Below the pieces are notes generated by a model. That model saw nothing but the letters and a program-made list of their open reading frames with translations. It did no database searches and was not told the DNA's origin. Below, piece after piece: positions 15,880 through 24,617 of a DNA stretch of 64,000 bases (within the stretch, counting starts at the first letter, position 1; each line of letters opens with the position of its first letter). The DNA lies in assembly GCA_964415295.1 (NCBI GenBank), contig CAYPYN010000001.1, positions 496,001 through 560,000 of the forward strand, read 5' to 3'. The DNA comes from SB21 sp964415295 (GTDB lineage: Bacteria; CLD3; SB21). The position numbers were made by a program, and so were the translations under genes.

Positions 15880-17259
15880 TTAGAACCGGTATTGAACGCG
15901 AAACGTGAAAACGTTGTCTTTGAGGTCCTTCTTCAGACGAACCAAAGAAGAGCTTGTCACGGAGCTGTTGACTTTTTCATTCTTGACCATATCGTAGTAG
16001 GCCGTGAACTTTACATTCTCATCCCAATGATAGACCCAGCCGAGACCGAGGGTATTGAACTTGACATCCGCCACCGAGGTTTTTGAGCCAACGCCGATGT
16101 CCGAACCTTTCACGCCGGTATTGGGATCCAGCACATCGTACTTCACGACGGCCTGATTTTTCAGACCGATATTTTGTACATAGATCACATACCAACCGGC
16201 GAATTTACGCTTGTACAAAGGCTGTATGTTATCGACCGTTTTGACATCGCCCAGCGTTTTGACTTCCTGTTTGGTCCCGGGATTGTAGAATGAATTGGAC
16301 GAACCCGTTCCGGGCTGATCCCCGGAAATGTACTCGCCGCGAACCTGCATACCGCCCAGTACCGGCAGGTCGTAGTAGATTTGACCGTCAAAACCCAGGT
16401 ATTTCCTGTCAAATGAAGCAAGCACATTACCCGCCGAGGAATCGCGGACGAACGCTTTATTGCTGACATGGTACACTTCTGCAGAATTGCTCGTTACTTT
16501 TCCGGAATACCAGGAAATACCTCCGTCGACGGCAAGGTTTTGTTCCTGCCAGGGTAACGTAAATCCGAAGCGGCCTATGAGATCTTTGGTATTATTATTC
16601 TCATTTGCCGTATTGAGTACTCCGTTGAAGATACCTGCTTTCAGGTTAAAATGGCTCAAAACACCCATATCTTCGGTTGGAAGCAATTCGATCTTTGCGC
16701 CGATCTCTCTCTCTCCGGGAAAGAGGGTCTGGAACATGCGGGAACGCTCCGGCGATTCGCGTTGGCTCGATGAATAGGATATTTCGTACCCGAACGGGCG
16801 GTCAAACGCGCCGATGGTAAAAGTGGCCGTCTTGAACCAAGGCTCTTTGATGGCGATATAGGCATCTTTAATACCTACGCCGTTTTGCGTCACATCGACC
16901 TGCAAGACATACTGTGACAGGCCGTTATCGTACTGTGCTTTCAGACGGCCGCGACGGATGGCAAAACGCGATTTAACGTTGGCGGGAAACGTGCCGCCGG
17001 AAAAATCGCCGGCTTTCCATTGGGAAGTGCCTTGACTATCCGTTGACTGATACTGGGCCTGGATATAACCCGAGAGTTTGAGCTTTTTCATGGCATCCAC
17101 GGATGCTTTGGTCTCGATAAAGGACTCGTTCAACCCTTCAAGCTGGCTTTTTAATTCGGCCAGCTGTTCTTCAGTGGTGGCCTTATTCTCCTGCGCCTGG
17201 ATATTAGCGGGAAACGGCATGAACAATAGCAATAGGCCAATCGACAAAATTCTCTTCAT
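15880..17259 (-). CDS. Phosphate-selective-type outer-membrane porin (OprO/OprP family)
   Basis: 459 residues from ATG 17259, which has GGAGA 6-7 bp upstream; a TTG at 17271 is the alternative. Signal peptide (about 1-22), a periplasmic coiled coil (EQLAELKSQLEGLNESFIET), then a 16-strand-type barrel. The barrel starts LKLSGYIQAQYQ, continues SRFAIRRGRLKAQYDNGLSQYVLQVD and GAFDRPFGYEISYSSSQRE, and ends in the aromatic VFTFRVQYRF needed for Bam assembly. This is the Porin_O_P pattern. Its position as first gene of the pst operon supports phosphate or polyphosphate uptake across the outer membrane. Confidence 0.9.
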   Translation of the reverse strand: MKRILSIGLLLLFMPFPANIQAQENKATTEEQLAELKSQLEGLNESFIETKASVDAMKKLKLSGYIQAQYQSTDSQGTSQWKAGDFSGGTFPANVKSRFAIRRGRLKAQYDNGLSQYVLQVDVTQNGVGIKDAYIAIKEPWFKTATFTIGAFDRPFGYEISYSSSQRESPERSRMFQTLFPGEREIGAKIELLPTEDMGVLSHFNLKAGIFNGVLNTANENNNTKDLIGRFGFTLPWQEQNLAVDGGISWYSGKVTSNSAEVYHVSNKAFVRDSSAGNVLASFDRKYLGFDGQIYYDLPVLGGMQVRGEYISGDQPGTGSSNSFYNPGTKQEVKTLGDVKTVDNIQPLYKRKFAGWYVIYVQNIGLKNQAVVKYDVLDPNTGVKGSDIGVGSKTSVADVKFNTLGLGWVYHWDENVKFTAYYDMVKNEKVNSSVTSSSLVRLKKDLKDNVFTFRVQYRF

Positions 17260-17271
17260 ACTTTTCTCCAA

Positions 17272-17530
17272 ATGAATTAATGGAACAGTAAATTAAAATC
17301 GCTGAAAATTAACACGAGACTATTACGTCATGATTAAACAGATATTATGATTGTGTAAAATTGGCTGTTCTTTCTTTCAGGCGGTGCGACACGCTCTTTT
17401 TTTACCTTGCTTATTCCTGACACCGGACGTAAATTGATTTGAAGCTCGGCGCCAGTTAATCCACACGGGCTTAGGCGTTGAGGGAACCCAGTACGAAAGT
17501 ATATGGGTTGTTTTGTCTTAGGAAAGCCGT
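17272..17530. other. Divergent intergenic region upstream of the pst operon
   Basis: 259 bp between the porin start and the nuclease-domain gene. On the minus strand TTTACA followed 17 bp later by TAATCA could be a promoter, and CTGTTTAATCATGACGTAA is a very loose match to a Pho box. Neither is strong enough to call as a separate site. Nothing else recognised. Confidence 0.35.
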
Positions 17531-18163
17531 ATGGAAAATGTACACGAAACCGGTTCCGTTTTGGAACAAAGTTATCCGCAGGAGCCTCGATCCGGACAAG
17601 AAGCCGTCCGGCGCATCGTTATTATCGTATTGGCGGCTATCCTTTTTTTCGGGCTGGCCGGACTATTTTCGAAACATTTTCTCGGCGAACGCGGTATCCT
17701 GCTCACCGACGATCCGCCGGGATTGACGGAGATGAAAGTGATCGGCGTGGTCATGGATTCCCTGAGCGAAACCCCGGCCGTTTTTCTTTTCAGCGAAACG
17801 GAGGAAATGTTCCTCCCGATATGGATCGGAGCCAATGAGGCGGTGGCGATCCAGTCGGAACTGGCCGGTTTGAAATCACCGAGACCTCTGACCAGCGACC
17901 TTCTCAAAGATGTGATCGAAAAACTTGACGCCTCGCTTGAAAAAACGGTGATTACCAAAGTACAGGACGACACGTTTTACGCGTTGCTGCATATCAAGAC
18001 TAAGAACGGCCTGCTCGAGATCGACGCGAGACCCAGCGACGCGCTGGGCCTGGCGATCCGGTTCAAATGCCCGATCATGGTCAACGACGAGGTTCTGAAA
18101 CGCTACGGGATGTCCTCGCAGGACGCGGCTAAAAAACAATTGGGAAAGCGAAAGAAGATATAA
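17531..18163 (+). CDS. Membrane-anchored bifunctional nuclease (BFN/DUF151) domain protein
   Basis: 210 residues. A single membrane anchor near residues 30-50 (VIIVLAAILFFGLAGLF) precedes a BFN domain with VIGVVMDSLSETPAVFLFSE, LPIWIGANEAVAIQSELAG, RPLTSDLLKDVIEKL and IDARPSDALGLAIRFKCPI. The ARPSDAxALA-type motif is the most conserved part of the family. Some plant members have RNase/DNase activity, but the bacterial role is unproved. Most bacterial members are soluble, so the membrane anchor is unusual. It stands upstream of htrA but is separated from it by a palindromic repeat. Confidence 0.88.
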   Translation: MENVHETGSVLEQSYPQEPRSGQEAVRRIVIIVLAAILFFGLAGLFSKHFLGERGILLTDDPPGLTEMKVIGVVMDSLSETPAVFLFSETEEMFLPIWIGANEAVAIQSELAGLKSPRPLTSDLLKDVIEKLDASLEKTVITKVQDDTFYALLHIKTKNGLLEIDARPSDALGLAIRFKCPIMVNDEVLKRYGMSSQDAAKKQLGKRKKI

Positions 18164-18168
18164 ATACG

Positions 18169-18256
18169 AACCGCAGAGACACGAAGAAATCGGATATAAG
18201 TATAATTTATTAAATTGAAAATCACGAAACTCCGTGCGCTCTGTGTATCTGTGGTT
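18169..18256. repeat. ACCGCAGAG/CTCTGTGG palindromic repeat
   Basis: AACCGCAGAGACACGAAG at the left is mirrored imperfectly by CTCCGTGCGCTCTGTG plus ATCTGTGGTT at the right, enclosing an A+T-rich centre. It belongs to the same type as the elements at 39571-39655 and 40062-40118 (ACCACAAAG...CTTTGTGGT). Confidence 0.6.
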
Positions 18257-18298
18257 AGAAAATTCTCAACAAAGCAATGAATCGAGAAAGAATACATC

Positions 18299-19765
18299 AT
18301 GCGACATAAACTGCCTCTCATAATACTGACCTTTGTTTTACTCATCGGCATCAGCGCCGGTCTTATTCTCAGTTCCAAACTTGACCTGACCTCCGTCACC
18401 CACGCCGACGACCGTACGGACTTCAGCCTTACTTCAACCGTGACCGACTTAACCCAGATCGAATCATCGGGCAAGGCCTTTTCGGCCATCGCCAACCAGC
18501 TCAAACCCGCCGTCGTGACGATCATCAGCGAGAAAAAGGCCGCTGTAGGAGGAGGGTTCGATGAAATATTCCGGAAATTCCATAAGAACATCCCCGAACA
18601 AGGTTTGGGCTCCGGCGTGATCGTTCACTCCGAAGGTTATATCCTGACCAATCATCACGTCGTCAGCGAAGCCGACCAGATCACGGTCAAACTTCTGGAT
18701 AAACGGGTCTATCGTGCACAATTGCTGGGGTCCGATCCTCTGACGGACATCGCTTTGATCAAGATCGATGCGGATAAACTGCCCGTAGCCAAGTTCGGCA
18801 ATTCCGACAATATCGAGGTCGGCGAGTGGGTACTCGCCATCGGTTCTCCCCTCAGTCTCAATTCTACTGTGACGGCCGGCATCATCAGCGCGCTCGGCCG
18901 CCAGATCGATATCATCGGCGATCAGTATGGCGTCGAGAGTTTTATCCAGACCGACGCAGTGATCAATCCCGGGAACAGCGGCGGCGCATTGGTCAATATT
19001 AAAGGCGAACTGATCGGCATCAATACCGCGATCGCAACCAAAACGGGTCTGTATCAAGGTTACGGCTTTGCCGTTCCGTCCAATATCGCCAGACATGTCA
19101 TGGAAGACATTATCAAGTACGGCCAGACCGTACGCGGTTATGTGGGTGTGAGCATTAAAGACGTCGACGCGACGTACGCCAAGGCCGTCGGATTAACGAG
19201 CGCTCAGGGAGTGCTGGTGGAATCGTTGGTGGACAACGGCGCGGCTAAAGAAAGCGGCGTCGAAGAAGGCGATGTGATCCTTGAGATCGACGGCCGGAAA
19301 CTGAACCAGTCCAACGATCTTCAGGCTTATGTGGCTTTAAAACAACCCGGAGATGTTGTTAAACTCCTGATCCAGCACGACGGAAAGAAAGTCACCAAAT
19401 CCGTAACTTTGAAATCCGTGGAAGGCACCACCGCGCCACCGCCCGTGCAGACCCGGAAAAACCTGAAGAAAGAACCCGAAGAGGCCATGGGCAGCGGTCT
19501 CGGATTTGAAGTGGAAGAAGCATCGGGAGGCGCGGTAACGGGCAAGAACGTCATCGTGACCCAGTCGTCATGGCAGGCCAAAGAGCAGAGCATTTACGAA
19601 GGTTTTATTATCGTCAAAGTAAATAACAAGAGCATAGCCAGTATAGACGATTACCGCAATGCCATACGCGATCTGAAGAACGGCGATGCGGTGATCCTTC
19701 ATTTGATGACCGCGCGCCGTGATAATAAGATCATCACGGCCGTTGAAGTCCGAAAGAAGGATTGA
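18299..19765 (+). CDS. HtrA/DegP-family periplasmic serine protease
   Basis: 488 residues. N-terminal signal/anchor (about 5-24), trypsin-like domain with the full triad His120 (ILTNHHVV), Asp150 (LTDIALIKI), Ser227 (NPGNSGGAL), then two PDZ domains. The first is about 280-370 (GYVGVSIKDVDATYAKAVGL, GVEEGDVILEIDGRKL); the second, more divergent, is about 400-485. It degrades or refolds misfolded envelope proteins. A Gly-rich loop LA (AAVGGGFDEIFRKF) is short, closer to DegQ/HhoA than DegP. Monocistronic by appearance. Confidence 0.93.
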   Translation: MRHKLPLIILTFVLLIGISAGLILSSKLDLTSVTHADDRTDFSLTSTVTDLTQIESSGKAFSAIANQLKPAVVTIISEKKAAVGGGFDEIFRKFHKNIPEQGLGSGVIVHSEGYILTNHHVVSEADQITVKLLDKRVYRAQLLGSDPLTDIALIKIDADKLPVAKFGNSDNIEVGEWVLAIGSPLSLNSTVTAGIISALGRQIDIIGDQYGVESFIQTDAVINPGNSGGALVNIKGELIGINTAIATKTGLYQGYGFAVPSNIARHVMEDIIKYGQTVRGYVGVSIKDVDATYAKAVGLTSAQGVLVESLVDNGAAKESGVEEGDVILEIDGRKLNQSNDLQAYVALKQPGDVVKLLIQHDGKKVTKSVTLKSVEGTTAPPPVQTRKNLKKEPEEAMGSGLGFEVEEASGGAVTGKNVIVTQSSWQAKEQSIYEGFIIVKVNNKSIASIDDYRNAIRDLKNGDAVILHLMTARRDNKIITAVEVRKKD

Positions 19766-19856
19766 CCTTCTATTCATCGGAATGAAAAGCCGTTCCGGCG
19801 CCAAGAGCGATCATTTTTTTTTATTAACATAAATCATGAAAGAACGGAGGTAGCGT

Positions 19857-20525
19857 ATGAGTTCCATCAAACGGCAACTTATCGTGTTTGCATGTCTGAT
19901 ACTGGCATGCCTCACCGGCCTGGCCCTTTTCGCGGTGGCGATCCACAACAAATCTCATGAGATCAACAGCAATTGGCTGCCCAGCGTGCTTCATGTCAGC
20001 ACCATCAATACGCTCACATCCGATTTCCGGATCAATGAGTTGGAGCATATCTTGTCGGTTTCCGATGACCAGATGCGGTCGTACGAGCGGCGTATGGAAG
20101 CGATCACCCGACGGATTAATGAAGAAATGAAGGCCTACGAACCGCTGATCACGACGGCCAATGAGAAGAGGCTCTACACGGAATTCGTTGCTAAGTGGAA
20201 CGAATACCAGGCCCAACACCGTCTGATGATTCCATTATCTAAGGACAACCGTAACGAAGACGCAAAGATCCTGATCCGCGCCCGATCCGAATCGCTTTTT
20301 AATGAATTTTCATCAGCATTGACTGCGCTTGCTGTGGAGAACCGGATGCACGCGCAGCATGAGACGGATGCCGGACAGCGTTTGCTCTACCTGACCGGTC
20401 TTAATCTGCTGCTCTTGATCGCCCTATTGGTCTACTTCAGTTACCGGTCGGCTCAGCATTTTAAAGTCCTGTTCGAGAGACTGGTCAACCGTTGGACATC
20501 GGTCATGACGGATATTTATGTTTAG
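19857..20525 (+). CDS. Orphan four-helix-bundle (MCP-type) sensor-domain membrane protein
   Basis: 222 residues. Membrane segment about 8-28, a periplasmic helical region (about 30-175) with the 4HB_MCP look (INSNWLPSVLHVSTINTLTSDFR, YEPLITTANEKRLYTEFVAKW), and a second membrane segment about 180-197. Only about 25 cytoplasmic residues follow. A chemoreceptor would continue with HAMP and signalling domains; here the protein simply stops. It may act through a partner protein or be a receptor remnant. GGAGG 7 bp before the ATG shows it is well translated. Confidence 0.7.
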   Translation: MSSIKRQLIVFACLILACLTGLALFAVAIHNKSHEINSNWLPSVLHVSTINTLTSDFRINELEHILSVSDDQMRSYERRMEAITRRINEEMKAYEPLITTANEKRLYTEFVAKWNEYQAQHRLMIPLSKDNRNEDAKILIRARSESLFNEFSSALTALAVENRMHAQHETDAGQRLLYLTGLNLLLLIALLVYFSYRSAQHFKVLFERLVNRWTSVMTDIYV

Positions 20526-20571
20526 CTCGAATTAATACTTTCCCAGCCGGCCTGATCTTGTATCAAGGATT

Positions 20572-21282
20572 ATGAATTATCCTGACGGTTACAATTGGCG
20601 ACTGTTCGCTTTTCTCACAGCGGCGGCCTATTTTGCCTTCTTCGCAAACCTATCCATCGGCATCAGTGAACTGACATCGGCCGGTCGGGCTCCGAGCTTG
20701 GGAGACGTGGCCGTATACGCAGGTGTGAACCTTGCCGGTATAACCCTCGTTTGTTTTGCAGGCTATTGGCTTTCGATTCGCTCCGGTTTTTTTATTTACT
20801 CCAGTCATCCTCTTCGTTTAACTACCATATGGGTTCCCGTGGCGTCCGGCGTTATACTGGCCGCTATCGCCATCGCTTCCGACTTCTTGTTATTCAACGG
20901 TGCTATTGAAGATAAAGTGCGGTCGGCGGGAGGAATCCTGTCCCGCCTGGGTCTTGTCTATTCCGCTGCTGTCGGAGAAGAGATCTTCTTCAGGCTCTTT
21001 CTGATGTCGGGAGTCGTATGGATCGCCGGAAAGAAAATCGAAAAAGCGGAGACTTCGGCATGGATCGGAATCATTGTTTCTGCAGCCGTATTTGCTTCTG
21101 CACACCTCACCCAAAGCGCTGAAATCTCTTGGCTCGCGGTGGTCAGAACTTTGTTGCTTAATGGTGCGGGAGGGTTAATCATGGGATGGATGTATTGGAA
21201 GCGGGGATGGGTATCAGCCGTACTGGTACACTTCACGGCTGATGTTACGATCTATTTTTTGTTTTATGCCCTGATAATCTGA
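20572..21282 (+). CDS. CPBP-family intramembrane glutamic endopeptidase
   Basis: 236 residues, about seven membrane segments. The family motifs are EEIFFR (motif 1, catalytic Glu pair and Arg), FASAHL (motif 2 His) and HFTADV (motif 3 His). Relatives include CAAX prenyl protease Rce1 and bacteriocin-immunity proteins. Bacterial members cleave membrane-embedded peptides or confer immunity, but the specific substrate is unknown. It lies 46 bp after the sensor-domain gene and may be co-transcribed. Confidence 0.85.
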   Translation: MNYPDGYNWRLFAFLTAAAYFAFFANLSIGISELTSAGRAPSLGDVAVYAGVNLAGITLVCFAGYWLSIRSGFFIYSSHPLRLTTIWVPVASGVILAAIAIASDFLLFNGAIEDKVRSAGGILSRLGLVYSAAVGEEIFFRLFLMSGVVWIAGKKIEKAETSAWIGIIVSAAVFASAHLTQSAEISWLAVVRTLLLNGAGGLIMGWMYWKRGWVSAVLVHFTADVTIYFLFYALII

Positions 21283-21288
21283 GGTTCC

Positions 21289-21900
21289 TCATCTGAAGAT
21301 ATTGTCTTTGACACCCAATAACGGTTTTCGCAGCTTATAGATCAGGTAAGCGCTTCCCGCTCCGACCGCCGCACCCATCAGAACGTCGCTCGGATAATGC
21401 ATACCGATCGCCATCCGGCTGTATCCGGCCAGTCCCGCCCAGGCAAAACTCGGAACGATCACATACCACTTCGGGTACTGAAGCGATACCATAGTGGCCA
21501 CTGTAAAAGCCGAACTGGTATGGCCGGACGGAAACGACGCCGATCGTTCCGTGGATCCGATGGTATGTACATTATTCAAAGCATCGTACGGCCGGGTCCG
21601 ATTGACCGCCTTTTTCATGCCGTACGTGACGCCCAGATTGAGCACGGCCGCCATCGCAAGAAGAACGCCCGTGTCTTCGGCTTTCCGGTCCTTGCGGATA
21701 ATGCCGGTAGCTATGAATCCCAGCGGCGCACCGATATAGACGGGCTTAACCGAATTGCTCTGGAATGCAAAGAAGTCATCGCTGAAGCGTGTATGATGGT
21801 CATTGATCGAACGGAAGATTCGCGTGTCGAGGCTTTGGGCGTGCCGATCTTCAACAAATAAGAACGTAAGAACGCATATGAGCAGCAGACGGGCGTTCAT
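21289..21900 (-). CDS. PAP2-family membrane phosphatase
   Basis: 203 residues, signal peptide or first membrane segment at the N-terminus. The acid-phosphatase motifs are KKAVNRTRPYD (KxxxxxxRP), SFPSGHTSSAF (PSGH) and SRMAIGMHYPSDVLMGAAVG (SRxxxxxHxxxD). It dephosphorylates lipid phosphates such as undecaprenyl pyrophosphate or phosphatidate at the outer face of the inner membrane. Its start overlaps the thioesterase stop by 4 bp (ATGA). It is convergent with the CPBP gene, only 6 bp away. Confidence 0.9.
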   Translation of the reverse strand: MNARLLLICVLTFLFVEDRHAQSLDTRIFRSINDHHTRFSDDFFAFQSNSVKPVYIGAPLGFIATGIIRKDRKAEDTGVLLAMAAVLNLGVTYGMKKAVNRTRPYDALNNVHTIGSTERSASFPSGHTSSAFTVATMVSLQYPKWYVIVPSFAWAGLAGYSRMAIGMHYPSDVLMGAAVGAGSAYLIYKLRKPLLGVKDNIFR

Positions 21901-22295
21901 TTGAGTTTCTCCAGAAATCTCTTCGGCGGACGCGCCGGACGGCCGTCATGATCCGTGAAGGCGTGTACGGTATGCCCGGTGGCGGCCAATTGGCTTTTGT
22001 TATACAACTTATATTCGATCCGGAGGCGCGCGCCGTTTTGCTCGGTGAAGGAAGAATGAAGATCCAATTCGTCGTCGTAGCGGATCGGTTTGATATAATT
22101 ACAGTGCGCTTCGATCACGGGAAGGAAAAAACCTTCGGCCTCCAGCTGCGCATACGGGTAACCCAGATCACGCATGATCTCGTTACGTCCTACTTCGAAC
22201 CAGACGAAATAGCTCGCATTGTACGCCACTTTCATGCTGTCGGTTTCCGCATAACGCACGCGGATGCGGGTGATGTTGGTTTTGGTAGAATTCAT
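21897..22295 (-). CDS. YbgC/FadM-type acyl-CoA thioesterase
   Basis: 132 residues from ATG 22295; a TTG at 22319 would add eight unlikely residues. Hotdog-fold hallmarks are RVRYAETDSMKVAYNASYFVWFE (the catalytic Asp lies in AETD; the usual GVVxHxxY reads KVAYNASY), GRNEIMRDLG and HCNYIKPIRYDDEL. It hydrolyses acyl-CoA thioesters in the cytoplasm. Replacement of the usual VVHHSNY-type His by Asn (YNASY) is notable but occurs in family members. Overlaps the PAP2 gene (ATGA). Confidence 0.87.
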   Translation of the reverse strand: MNSTKTNITRIRVRYAETDSMKVAYNASYFVWFEVGRNEIMRDLGYPYAQLEAEGFFLPVIEAHCNYIKPIRYDDELDLHSSFTEQNGARLRIEYKLYNKSQLAATGHTVHAFTDHDGRPARPPKRFLEKLK

Positions 22296-22415
22296 TGACG
22301 AGAATGGTCCACGAAACAAACAAGAAGTTGAATGTTCACAATACTTAGTGAGAAAAGAATGGGAAGAAACAAAACACGAAACAAGAAATGAATAATGACT
22401 AAATGACCCAATGAA

Positions 22416-23375
22416 TCAATTCTTACTCATTTCTCCCCAGCGACCCATCTTCGAATACTTTTCGACGCGCGCTTCGAGTAATTGATCCACGGGCATCTTT
22501 TGCAGAACTTCCAGTTCTTCCAGAATCGTGTGTTTCACGTTCTTCGCCGCCAGATCATAATCGCGGTTCGCACCGCCGACAGGCTCTTTGATAATGCGGT
22601 CGATCACATTGAACTTGATCAGGTCTTCCGCCGTCAGCTTCAATGACGATGCGGCTTGTTCTTTGAATTCCCAGCTTCGCCATAGAATACTGGAACAGGA
22701 TTCCGGCGCGATAACCGAATACCAGGTGTTTTCCATCATGAGGAGTCGGTCACCCACGCCTATGCCCAGCGCACCGCCGGATGCGCCTTCGCCGATGATC
22801 ACGCAAATGATCGGTACCGGCAAGCGGGACATGATCAGAAGGTTTTTCGCAATGGCCTCTGCCTGGCCGCGTTCCTCCGCTTCGATGCCCGGATAGGCGC
22901 CCGGAGTGTCGATCAATGTCAGGATAGGGCGCTTGAATTTTGCCGCCATATTCATAAGCCGCATGGCTTTGCGGTAACCTTCCGGATTGGGCATACCAAA
23001 ATTGCGGTAGACGTTGCTTTTGGTATCCTTACCCTTCTGCTGGCCGATGATCATAAACTCCGTATTTTCGATCTTCCCGATACCGCCGACGATCGCGTGG
23101 TCGTCCCCGAATAAGCGGTCCCCATGGAGCTCAACAAAACCAACGCCTATCCTTTCGATATAATCCAAAGAACGCGGACGTTCCGGGTGCCGCGCCAACT
23201 GCACTTTCTGCCACGGCGTTAGGTTGGAGTATATCTCTTCGCGAAGCTGTTCCACTTTTTTCTTCAATCCTTCGATCTCTTCGGAGATATCCACTTGTTC
23301 CGCTGCGGATTCCATTTCCTGGATCTTACTTTCCAGCTCCGCAATCGGTTTTTCAAAATCCAATACTATAGGCAA
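22416..23375 (-). CDS. accA: Acetyl-CoA carboxylase carboxyltransferase subunit alpha
   Basis: 319 residues, standard length. Starts at TTG 23375: AAGGAGG lies 5-6 bp upstream and there is no nearby ATG in frame. Hallmarks: the N-terminal coiled region IAELESKIQEME, TPWQKVQLARHPERP, GDRLFGDDHAIVGGI, FGMPNPEGYRKAMRLM, DTPGAYPGIEAEERGQAEAIA, IGEGASGGALGIGVGD and SVIAPESCSSILWR. It transfers CO2 from carboxybiotin to acetyl-CoA, the first step of fatty-acid synthesis, with AccD (not in the window). The rare TTG may tune the level of this subunit. Confidence 0.97.
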   Translation of the reverse strand: MPIVLDFEKPIAELESKIQEMESAAEQVDISEEIEGLKKKVEQLREEIYSNLTPWQKVQLARHPERPRSLDYIERIGVGFVELHGDRLFGDDHAIVGGIGKIENTEFMIIGQQKGKDTKSNVYRNFGMPNPEGYRKAMRLMNMAAKFKRPILTLIDTPGAYPGIEAEERGQAEAIAKNLLIMSRLPVPIICVIIGEGASGGALGIGVGDRLLMMENTWYSVIAPESCSSILWRSWEFKEQAASSLKLTAEDLIKFNVIDRIIKEPVGGANRDYDLAAKNVKHTILEELEVLQKMPVDQLLEARVEKYSKMGRWGEMSKN

Positions 23376-23390
23376 AGCGCCTCCTTGTGT

Positions 23391-24128
23391 TTATAACATG
23401 CCAAAAAAGTGTTTGATCTTCAGTTTCCAAACCAGTAAAAGGCCTTCTTTCACGATGTTGGCCGACATTTTGGAACTGCCGATCGTACGGTCGTAAAAAA
23501 TGATCGAGGTCTCGCAAATCTTGAACCCCAGCTTCCACGCGCGGTAATTCATCTCGATCTGGAACGAATAGCCGCTGGCGCTGACGCGGTTGAGATCAAT
23601 GGCCTGCAGCACTTTTGCGCGAAAACATTTGAATCCCGATGTGGCATCGCGAACCGGAATTCCCGTGACGATACGCGCGTACATATTGCCGAAATAACTG
23701 ATCAGAAGACGGCTGAGCGGCCAATTGATCACATTGACGCCTTTGACATAGCGTGAGCCCACTACAAGATCGTGGGTCTGTATCTTCTCAAAAAAATCCT
23801 TCAGATAGACCGGATCGTGCGAAAGATCCGCATCCATTTCCATGATGTAGTCGTAACGTTTCTCCAGAGCGAACCGGAAGCCCGCCACGTACGCCTTGCC
23901 GAGGCCCTGCTTTTCGGCGCGTTCCAGAAGATATATTCGCGGATCGGATGCCTGCAATTGTTTGACGACCTGCCCGGTGCCGTCCGGGGAATTGTCGTCC
24001 ACGACGAGTATATGGAGTTCGGAAACGAATGAGCTGAGATCGCAGGCAAAAATTTTGCCGATGATCAGCGGTATCGTGTCTTTCTCATTGTATGTCGGGA
24101 TCACAATGATCGCGCGAAGATCGCTCAT
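23391..24128 (-). CDS. Family 2 glycosyltransferase, polyprenyl-phosphate mannosyltransferase-like
   Basis: 245 residues. GT-A fold motifs VIPTYNEKDTIPLII, LHILVVDDNSPDGTGQVV, MEMDADLSHDP (DxD-type), GSRYVKGVNVINWPL and RVSASGYSFQIEMNYRA match dolichol-phosphate-mannose synthase (DPM1-type) proteins without a C-terminal membrane domain. It probably transfers a hexose from a nucleotide sugar to polyprenyl phosphate on the inner face of the membrane. It lies 18 bp after the PurE-like gene and 15 bp before accA, in one minus-strand unit. Confidence 0.9.
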   Translation of the reverse strand: MSDLRAIIVIPTYNEKDTIPLIIGKIFACDLSSFVSELHILVVDDNSPDGTGQVVKQLQASDPRIYLLERAEKQGLGKAYVAGFRFALEKRYDYIMEMDADLSHDPVYLKDFFEKIQTHDLVVGSRYVKGVNVINWPLSRLLISYFGNMYARIVTGIPVRDATSGFKCFRAKVLQAIDLNRVSASGYSFQIEMNYRAWKLGFKICETSIIFYDRTIGSSKMSANIVKEGLLLVWKLKIKHFFGML

Positions 24129-24146
24129 GCGGGCTCCAACATGGTT

Positions 24147-24611
24147 TTAGAAATGGCATCCGTTCTGTTTGAAGAAAAGCAGACGGTCCCTCAGGTGATG
24201 GTCGGAAAAGGACAATATTTGCGCCGACAGAATGGCCGCGTTCTTGGCCCCGCGTTCACCTATCCCCATCGTAGCAACGGGTGTTCCGGCGGGCAGCTGC
24301 GACATGGCATACAGATTCTCCAATCCCTGCGTCCCGGAACCCGCCAAGGGTACGGCTATCACGGGAAGATACGTCCGCGACGCAATGGCGGCAGCCAATC
24401 CGGACGTCGCGCTGGATGCGGCAATGAAGAGCTTGATGCCTCGGTCGGTGCCTTTCTTTACAAAATCGACCAATTCGTCGGGATTGGAAAGATGTTCCAC
24501 GATGGTTACTTCGTAGCGCAAGCCAAAACGGTCCAGATACTCCCGGCAGCCTTTGATTTGTTCGGAATCCTGGGCATTCTCGAGGACGATAGCGATCTCG
24601 GTTAGATTCAT
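24147..24611 (-). CDS. Divergent PurE-like (AIR carboxylase domain) protein
   Basis: 154 residues, PurE length and fold signature: IAIVLENAQDSEQIKGCREYLDRFG, VVEHLSNPDELVDFV, GIKLFIAASSATSGLAAAIA, LPVIAVPL, AGTPVATMGIGERGAKNAAILSAQIL. The end is canonical (VPVATxxIGxxGAKNAAxLAAQIL), but active-site positions differ. The GSxSD loop reads ENAQD, and the GAGGAAHLPG loop reads AASSATSGLA, so its His is lost. The His of the AHRTP motif is retained as EHLSNP. It could be an altered carboxyaminoimidazole ribonucleotide mutase or a paralogue with another role. No purK is adjacent. Confidence 0.75.
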   Translation of the reverse strand: MNLTEIAIVLENAQDSEQIKGCREYLDRFGLRYEVTIVEHLSNPDELVDFVKKGTDRGIKLFIAASSATSGLAAAIASRTYLPVIAVPLAGSGTQGLENLYAMSQLPAGTPVATMGIGERGAKNAAILSAQILSFSDHHLRDRLLFFKQNGCHF

Positions 24612-24617
24612 CCCACC

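Noticed and set aside
17272..17345. Pho box upstream of the porin-pst operon
   Set aside because: Only a very loose match (CTGTTTAATCATGACGTAA) to the tandem CTGTCAT consensus; it cannot be distinguished from chance in A+T-rich DNA.
19766..19856. Terminator after htrA (CGGAA...TTCCG followed by a T-run)
   Set aside because: The stem is only 5 bp with a 10-nt loop and the T-run starts about 20 nt later, too far for an intrinsic terminator.
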